Assembly: GCA_949710005.1 (NCBI GenBank)
Contig: OX453281.1
Span: forward strand, 15,787,149-15,851,148
Origin: Ricordea florida
Taxonomy: Eukaryota; Cnidaria; Anthozoa; Corallimorpharia; Ricordeidae
Direction of reading: 5' to 3'
Length of the DNA: 64,000 bases
Shown: piece after piece, positions 58,118 through 64,000 of the stretch
How positions within the stretch are numbered: the first letter of the stretch is position 1
How the letters are laid out: each line of letters starts with the position of its first letter
Notes under the pieces: model-generated
Databases searched by the model: none
The model's input: only the letters and a program-made list of their open reading frames with translations
Told to the model about the DNA's origin: nothing
Made by a program: the position numbers and the translations under genes

Positions 58118-59070
58118 ATGGCGGAAGGCAAAAATATTTACGATGAAAGTCAAGAAAGTCCTTCCACTTCTGTAGATATTTCTTGTAAAAAAAAGCGCAG
58201 ACCTTACAACCAGTATCTGTCTCAGCCAGGAGCGAAGATTCCGCGGACAACTTTGAAGAAATGGCCAGGGAAAAACTTCGCGACTACTCCTACGTCTGCG
58301 GATGATATAAGCAGCTCAGTCGCGATATCAAACGCTACCTGCACGAGGAGCTCATTAATTGTTATAGACAACATGGAAACAGCGTCTACTGAATCGTCGC
58401 CCAGTTTTTTACACCAGACTGATCTTTCTTCCGAAAGAGCTTGCTCTGAATTTCCTTTGAACGAATACGAGGCAGATGATAATGACAACGAACAGACCTT
58501 TCACTTCGACACTCATGATCAAAGTAAACAATCCAACCTTTTAGAAGGTGAAGAATTTACAAAACTCATGGAGTCAGAGGAAGGCATTATATGCGCAGGT
58601 GAAGATGGACAAGACGGCGTTGAAGAATATCTTGACGCTCTTTTTTCTGGTGAAAGTGCTGACGACCAAAACTCCGACCAAGAGGAGAAAAAGTTTGCAG
58701 ATGTTCCCTTGTATGATGGGGCACCCTTTAGTGTGGCAGTTAGCATGTTGCTAATCGTTACGTTCGCAATTCGACACAGTTTAACCGGACTTGCGATTGT
58801 TGATTTGTTAACGCTTGTGAGCCTTCATTGTGCTTTGCCAAATCAATGTGCTTCTTCAATGGACCTTCTTAAGAAATTTTTCACGCGATTACGGAATCCC
58901 ATCCAGTTTCACTACTATTGCACTTTTTGTATGGAATATCAAGGATTGTCAATACCAGAAGATAAATTGTGTAGAAACAGATGCTGTTTGAAAGACCTAA
59001 GCAAGAAAGAGGATAAATCTTACTTCATTATTATTCCACTTATGTGCCAGTTGAGGGATCTGATTCAAAG
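58118..59070 (+). pseudogene. tnp2-type transposase, first exon
   Basis: Opens AAAGATGGCGG. Basic nuclear-type stretch (KKKRRPYNQYLSQPGAKIPR), acidic middle, then the N-terminal part of the animal tnp2/EnSpm transposase: PLYDGAPFSVAVSMLLIVTF, LTGLAIVDLLTLVSLHCALP, and zinc-like FHYYCTFCMEYQ...CRNRCC. Likely donor GTTAGT at 59071. Classed as pseudogene because a later exon carries a stop. Starts about 220 bp from the BEN gene's start codon on the other strand, so the two probably share a bidirectional promoter. Confidence 0.65.
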
Positions 59071-59398
59071 TTAGTGATGCTGATTTATCAGCAGTGTTAC
59101 TTTGTTTTTGCATTTTAAGTATTTTTAGTATTGTAAGTGTTAAATGCACTTAAAATGCTAATTATTCTCTCTTACTCTTTGACTCCATTTCTGTCTCTTT
59201 CCTTCTATCTTGTATGTATTTCAATGGCTCTGATTATAATATTAGGTTACATTGTAGATAGCTGTCCTCTAACTTTGCTGCAATTGCGGCATACATTGTT
59301 GTTTAGAGGCTGGCATTCTTGATCTACTTGAATATCCAGTCACAAGAAAGAAGAACAATTCAAATTGCATTGAGGATGTCCAGGATGGACTGCTGTAG

Positions 59399-59571
59399 AG
59401 AAAGCATTTTGGAAGTGATGGTTTTTTCAAGGGTGCTTCAGATGACAAAAAGAAGAATGAACTCCACATAAGCTTTCAGATCAATACTGATGGGGTAGCT
59501 CTCTTCAGGTCTTCTAAGTACAGCATTTGGCCGGTTTACCTTGTTGTGAATGAGCTTCCACCAAACTGCAG
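59399..59571 (+). pseudogene. tnp2-type transposase, middle exon
   Basis: Between acceptor CTGTAG and donor GTACAAG. Encodes FQINTDGVALFRSSKYSIWP and VYLVVNELPPNC, the strongly conserved segment of this transposase family (NTDG with a catalytic-type Asp, siWP, NELPP). An in-frame stop lies just upstream of the acceptor, consistent with an exon edge. Confidence 0.65.
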
Positions 59572-60052
59572 GTACAAGTACATGTAATTTTGGTTGAAAC
59601 TATTTTAAGAGTAAGTTTTCAGTTTTACCTACCCTGCAATTTTAGATACATCTCTTTACAAATATATGCAACTTTATTGGTCTTATGCCTTTTTCTTACA
59701 ATTTCTTTGTCGTTTGTCTGTATTTCTTCATGTACTGTTGACAGATTTGCAGGAAATCAACACTTTAACTTGGGGATTGATGCAAATGGCAGGTCAAATA
59801 GACAACATTCAAACCTCCAACAACACACTCATCTCCTCTTACAAGCAGACACCAAACCATGGTCCTGGCACTTTCTTATCTTAAATACAACATTTTTATC
59901 CTCCTGTAAGCAGAAACAGACAATTTTTTTTAAAGCAGTCGGGATACAATAACCTCCCGCGAGAGATGGTAAAGCAATATCAAGATGCTACAGAAAATTG
60001 TTTTTACTATATCCTTCTTGTTAATAATACACATATATTATTTGTTTGAAAG

Positions 60053-60128
60053 GTTTGCAAGATCCAATAGCATTTTTCTTGGATTGTGGTTTGGTTATAA
60101 GAAACCAGATTTCTTGACATTTTTGTAG
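60053..60128 (+). pseudogene. tnp2-type transposase, exon with nonsense codon
   Basis: Continues in phase from the previous exon: ARSNSIFLGLWFGYKKPDFL, the family's GLWFG..KP motif, then TAG at 60126-60128 where the family continues. This stop is the clearest sign that the transposase is dead. Confidence 0.6.
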
Positions 60129-60540
60129 CCCTTGAGCAAAGAATTCTAGGATATTTACTCTAAAGGTACTCTTAGTATATCACTGTTCACTGCTCTGTAT
60201 ATCTTTGTTCTTCTTTTCCTTTTAATTCTTAATACATGGACATCCTCAAGAATTGGTAGGAGGTTACAAAGTTTTACCCAACTGAGTGCTCAAGAAATTG
60301 GGCACTTTCCATTCAACAAAAATCACTGGTTCCAATTTTGGGAATTTTCACTGGTGGAATGGAACGCATCCAATTGCTTCCCAGAATTTGAGGTCACGTG
60401 CTCTGCAACAAACGGCATGCTGGGTGAAAGTTTGTTGTGTTTGAAAACAGCGGACTTTTCGAACATTTTCGTGGCTTTAGAGCACAATGACTGTGAAACA
60501 ATAAGTTGTTCTATACTATAGCAACGACGACCTAATACTT

Positions 60541-60720
60541 TTGGCTGCAGTTGCCTGCTTAATGTGGAGTGAATTAACTCGTGTAAATGGGTACTTTGAA
60601 GTAACTATTCCAAGGTATTTGTCAGGGAAGTTCGAAAACCATTTCCGGATGACTAGGGACTGGAAATTCCATCATTCCATCGATCGTATTCCTAGATTTT
60701 TTGATGAAATATTCTTGATG
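60541..60720 (+). pseudogene. Harbinger/HARBI1-like fragment
   Basis: Encodes LTRVNGYFEVTIPRYLSGKF and ENHFRMTRDWKFHH, resembling the N-terminal part of PIF/Harbinger nucleases (Y.EvtiP...F..HFRMtR). A GTAAGA follows at 60721. No catalytic DDE part is nearby. Perhaps a nested insertion relic within the larger transposon, or a captured exon. Confidence 0.4.
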
Positions 60721-60816
60721 GTAAGAGACATGTTGCTCCAAGTTCAGTTTATAATATATAATCAATCATTTTTCACAATGACTCCTGGAAAAAAGTCATT
60801 TCAGAATTGGTTTTAA

Positions 60817-61189
60817 GGGTTACATTTGGGAAAGTTGGATTGATTTTTCACTTCCAGGTTGTACAACAACAGCAAAACAGATAAAAGCAGTTTCAGTAGT
60901 GACAATGCCTTGATAATTTTTCAAAGTTGCCTAAGCTATGACATTATTCCCTACATGTAGTTTCTTAAACTTTGGGCATTTTACTTTATTCAGGTGTCAG
61001 TTTATTTTTCTATTGGATTTTAACTTCATGTGAGTAGACTAATTCATTTCATCATTTTAAATTTATAATGATGTTTTGGACATTAACAATGTGATCATCA
61101 AAAATTATGCCAGTGGCACTGCTGCGCATACATAATGCAGTGTGGGGTGAGATTTGTTTATTCTACATCTAGTATTGATATTCTTGCAG
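60817..61189. other. Non-coding stretch before the last transposase exon
   Basis: AT-rich, ends in the acceptor TTCTTGCAG at 61189. Nothing else recognised. Confidence 0.4.
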
Positions 61190-62775
61190 GTATGAAGATT
61201 ACCGGCAATGAAGAGAAAGATGTCACATTAAGAGGAATTTTGTTATGTGCTACAATGGATGCACCAGCCAAGTGCTTAATGCAAATTTTTGTGCAGTTCA
61301 ATGGTTTTAGTGGCTGTCCATATTGTTTGGAGCGGGGAACTAGTGTAAAGACAAGTGCAAAAGGTCACACACATGTATATCCATTTAATAGAAGAAGTTT
61401 GCATCAGGGTTATGATACAAACCGCAGTCATGACAATACTCTACAGCATGCATATGAGGCCCACAAGTCAAAACTAGAGGGCAAGTATTCACCAGTTTGT
61501 GGTGTCAAAGGGTATTCATGGTTTATGTTTATCCCAGGATTTGACATTATCAAAGGCATTGCAGTGGATTATATGCATTGTGTTTTATTGGGGGTTACCA
61601 AGATGCTTATGACATTGTGGTTTGACAAATCATATGCAACAGAATCTTGGAGCATAAGCAAACAAGAGGGAGAGGTTGACAGGCGATTGTTAAATATTAC
61701 CCCACCAAATTGTATTTCAAGGGCACCTAGGAGTATCACAAAAGATTTTGCTCATTGGAAAGCGTCAGAGTTTCGATCCTTTCTGTTTTTCTACAGTATC
61801 CCATGCCTGTGGAACATTCTACCAGATGAATACTTTCAACATTTTATTTTGTTTGTTGAAGCAATTTGGTTATTAGATCAAAGTTCAATTTCACCACACT
61901 GTTTGCAGAAAGCTGGTAATTTGTTGCGTCACTTCTGTTTAAGAATTGAAGCCTTATATGGATGCCGTTACGAGACATTTAATGTTCATTCTCTTCTGCA
62001 TTTGCAAGATTGTGTCAAGAATATTGGTCCTTTGTGGGCTTGTTCTTGCTTCTGGTTCGAAGATTACAATGGTGATTTGAGAAAATTGTTTCATGGAACA
62101 CAGAAGGTGGAACTGCAGATTGCATTTTCTGTTTGTATACAGCAGAAGATCCCAGAACTAATACCTCTTCTACCATATGGCTCATCTAGTAGAGAGTTTT
62201 ACGAGAGCATGACATGTGGACGGCACTTATTAAAGTGCAAACACGAGGAAGTATTTCACAATGTATTTGCACTTGGTGTGATGTCTCCTGCTGTGTTGAA
62301 TGCAACTCTAACAAGTTCCATTGAAAGCAAGTTAGGCCAGATATCCAATGTTTTCATATTTAAGCGAATTCAGATTAATAAAGATGTTATTCATAGCAAA
62401 CTCTATCTAAACATTTCACGAAGGAACAGTTACACTGTTTATGTTACTGATGCTGGATTTGTTGAAGTGCAATTTTATGTTAAGTTGTACATAAAGTGCC
62501 CAAATAGTTTATTCTGCTCTGACGCTTGCACCTGCAAGGTCCCACTTTATTATGGCATTGCAGATTATTGTTTGAAACCGGCTACAGACATTATAATGTC
62601 CTCTGATCAGTTCACGAACTGTAAACCGTGTCACATTATTCCAGTAAGGAGAATTGAGTTTGATTATGTGTTCTTTCCAATAACAAGTGTAGAAGCTTTA
62701 TGTGTCCTCGTGGATTGTAGTCCTAGGCAATGCATATTTGTCTGCAAATTACCAAATAGAGATGAAAAGGACTGA
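61190..62775 (+). pseudogene. tnp2-type transposase, catalytic exon
   Basis: About 527 codons, open. Family blocks in order: LRGILLCATMDAPAKCLMQI, FVQFNGFSGCPYCLERG, PFNRR, the VCGVKGYSWFMFIPGFDIIK segment, VDYMHCVLLGVTKMLMTLWF, LLNITPPNCISRAPRSITKD, HWKASEFRSFLFFYSIPCLW, NVHSLLHLQDCVKNIGPLWA, CFWFEDYNGDLRKLFHGTQK. This is the RNase H-like core and C-terminus of EnSpm/CACTA (tnp2) transposases as found in invertebrates. The exon itself is intact, but the gene is broken upstream at 60126. Confidence 0.75.
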
Positions 62776-63357
62776 ATTTTTGTGAAAAGTAACAATTACA
62801 GAAACAGCAGGGACAGAAATTGATTTGTAGATGTATTTTGAAAGGAACCCAGGTGTGGTCTGCTTTGTGTCTCTTACTTAGTTGTATTATGGTATCTTTA
62901 TTAATAGTTTATAAGTGGATTGAATAAGGAGTTGCTTGTGAAAGCGTTTGACAAGAAAGATGGAAATTATTGTACCGGTAATTCAACATTTCAATGGATG
63001 AAGCATCAGTCTTGAGACTGAGCTCATTAATGTTAATGTCAAAGTTGTTATTAATGAGTTGAATTTGAAATAGATTTCATTCCAGTATGCGGGGATTATG
63101 TAAAATAATGTACTAATCATCAGAGAATAGCTTTGGGCAGACAGATTCAGACTGCACATTGAGTGATGGTTTTAGTTCTTTTATGAATAGCATTTATTTA
63201 TTAGGCAGTCTAATTGATTGTTTAATTTAAGTAATTGCTACAACTTATTTTGTAAGTGTTGATAAAACATACATGTATGAAATGTTAATTAATTGCGTTT
63301 TTAAATTTATACTTCATCAGCCGTGCTTTTGGTTTGAAAAATTTCATTTGTTCCATA
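62776..63357. other. 3' flank of the transposase
   Basis: AT-rich, no gene or RNA recognised. Confidence 0.4.
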
Positions 63358-63590
63358 TTTTATGAAGAAGTATACTTAAAGCATACTTCGCTTGAAGATG
63401 TTTATTGAAGTATACTGAAAGTATACTTCCTTTAAAAGTACTATTGAATCCCATAAAAAGGAATAAACTTCATTTATACTATTTTAATTTGAAGTGTAAA
63501 TGAAGTATACTTCTAGTGTACTTTTTCAGTGGGAAGTAAAAATGAGGCATACTTAAAGTATACTCAAAGTATACTTTAATGTACTAATTT
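63358..63590. repeat. Right subterminal AAGTATACTT repeats
   Basis: Around eight copies of (A)AGTATACTT and variants in both orientations, matching the left-end cluster at 53905-54118. Confidence 0.85.
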
Positions 63591-63602
63591 TCTGTAAGGG
63601 TA

Positions 63603-64000
63603 AACCTGACCTGATCCAAAAGCTAAATGAAACTCTTGGAGGAACTACGAGAATCCCTGCGCTGCTGTTTGGAGACAATGTTACTGCTGAAGAGCTCCAC
63701 CTTCAACATTACGAGGTCCTTTACTTTGAGGCCCTTCACTGTTCAATGAATCAGATCAAAAATGTTCTTGAGGAACTCCCCCATCACATTTCTGACATTG
63801 ATACCCTTATAAAACTCAGGGAAATTCTAGCTGTACAACTGAAAAAAGAGAAGATGCGAGGCGTAGACTACAGAAAAACTCTTATTTATTTGACGATAGC
63901 TCTGTATCAAACAGCAACTCGAGATGTTAAAGCTCTATTGGTTACCCTGTGTGAAATGGTTGAGATTTTTTATTCACAAGACCAAAAAAGATCACCACGG
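63603..64000 (+). pseudogene. Coral multi-copy gene, continuation after the transposon
   Basis: Open to the window edge. Carries KPDLIQKLNETLGGTTRIPA, HYEVLYFEALHCSMNQIKNV and LEELPHHISDIDTLI. In phase with 52903-53886 once the transposon and one TA are removed, and begins with the residues expected to follow in this family. Runs off the window, so the C-terminus is unknown. Confidence 0.75.

Larger units (their letters stand above)
53887..63600. mobile_element. 9.7-kb tnp2/CACTA-like DNA transposon inside an exon
   Basis: Ends CCCTTGCAGGAATTCAGTA (left) and the inverted CCCTTACAGAAAATTAGTA (right), flanked by TA on both sides. Removing one TA and the element joins the host exon in frame. 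Both subterminal regions are packed with AAGTATACTT-type palindromes. Inside are a divergent pair of genes: a BEN-domain gene (minus) and a tnp2-type transposase (plus) with a nonsense codon, plus a Harbinger-like fragment. The transposase suggests the EnSpm/CACTA group, but the ends are CCCTT rather than CACTA/CACTG, so superfamily placement is open. Confidence 0.8.

Noticed and set aside
53887-63600. Assigning the transposon to Tc1/mariner because of the TA duplication
   Set aside because: No mariner-type transposase is present and the element is far too large; the only extended transposase is tnp2-like.

Overview
The window looks like nuclear DNA of a cnidarian, most likely an anthozoan such as a stony coral. 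The evidence is intron-bearing genes, a multi-copy gene family I associate with coral genomes, a tnp2/CACTA-type DNA transposon, and two Maverick/Polinton (adintovirus-like) elements of the kind common in cnidarians. Species cannot be read from the sequence.

Layout. (1) 1-5010, 20944-23390 and 39399-49325 are parts of one tandem satellite array with a unit of about 600 bp, roughly 29 units in all. (2) Two complete Maverick-like elements sit inside that array. Element 1 (E1) is 5011-20938, with 206-bp terminal inverted repeats (TIRs) and a 5-bp target-site duplication (TSD) ACGTA. Element 2 (E2) is 23396-39393, with about 208-bp TIRs and TSD CAAGA. (3) 49326-64000 is ordinary genomic DNA. It holds a broken copy of a large coral gene family, cut at a TA dinucleotide by a 9.7-kb transposon (53887-63600) that carries a decayed tnp2-type transposase and a divergently transcribed BEN-domain gene.

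E1 and E2 share a collinear virion and integration module: retroviral-type integrase on the minus strand, a double-jelly-roll-like major capsid candidate, an A32/FtsK-HerA-like packaging ATPase, a string of small membrane proteins, a 322-325 aa membrane protein, a penton-like protein, a glycine-rich membrane protein, a 514-547 aa tail-anchored protein, and a SAP-like plus Cys/His-repeat protein reading inward from the right TIR. The replication module is not shared. E1 has a family B polymerase with an HNH/endonuclease VII-like insert, whereas E2 has a much longer polymerase with a SAP-like N-terminus, a proline-rich region and a Vsr-like nuclease motif. E1 alone carries a TFIIB-like factor and a DUF2738-like putative ssDNA-binding protein, both reminiscent of giant-virus genes. 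E1 is visibly richer in G+C and decayed (in-frame stops in the capsid, penton-like and one accessory gene). E2 is AT-rich and all its main genes are open.

Expression signals also differ. E2 genes are preceded about 20-25 nt upstream of the ATG by TTTAAAGATTT, with one copy in each TIR driving the two inward terminal genes. E1 has perfect hairpins just 3' of several stop codons, like the 3'-end hairpins of mimiviruses and virophages. E2 is also peppered with GC-rich micro-hairpins with 3-nt loops that E1 lacks, some inside reading frames.
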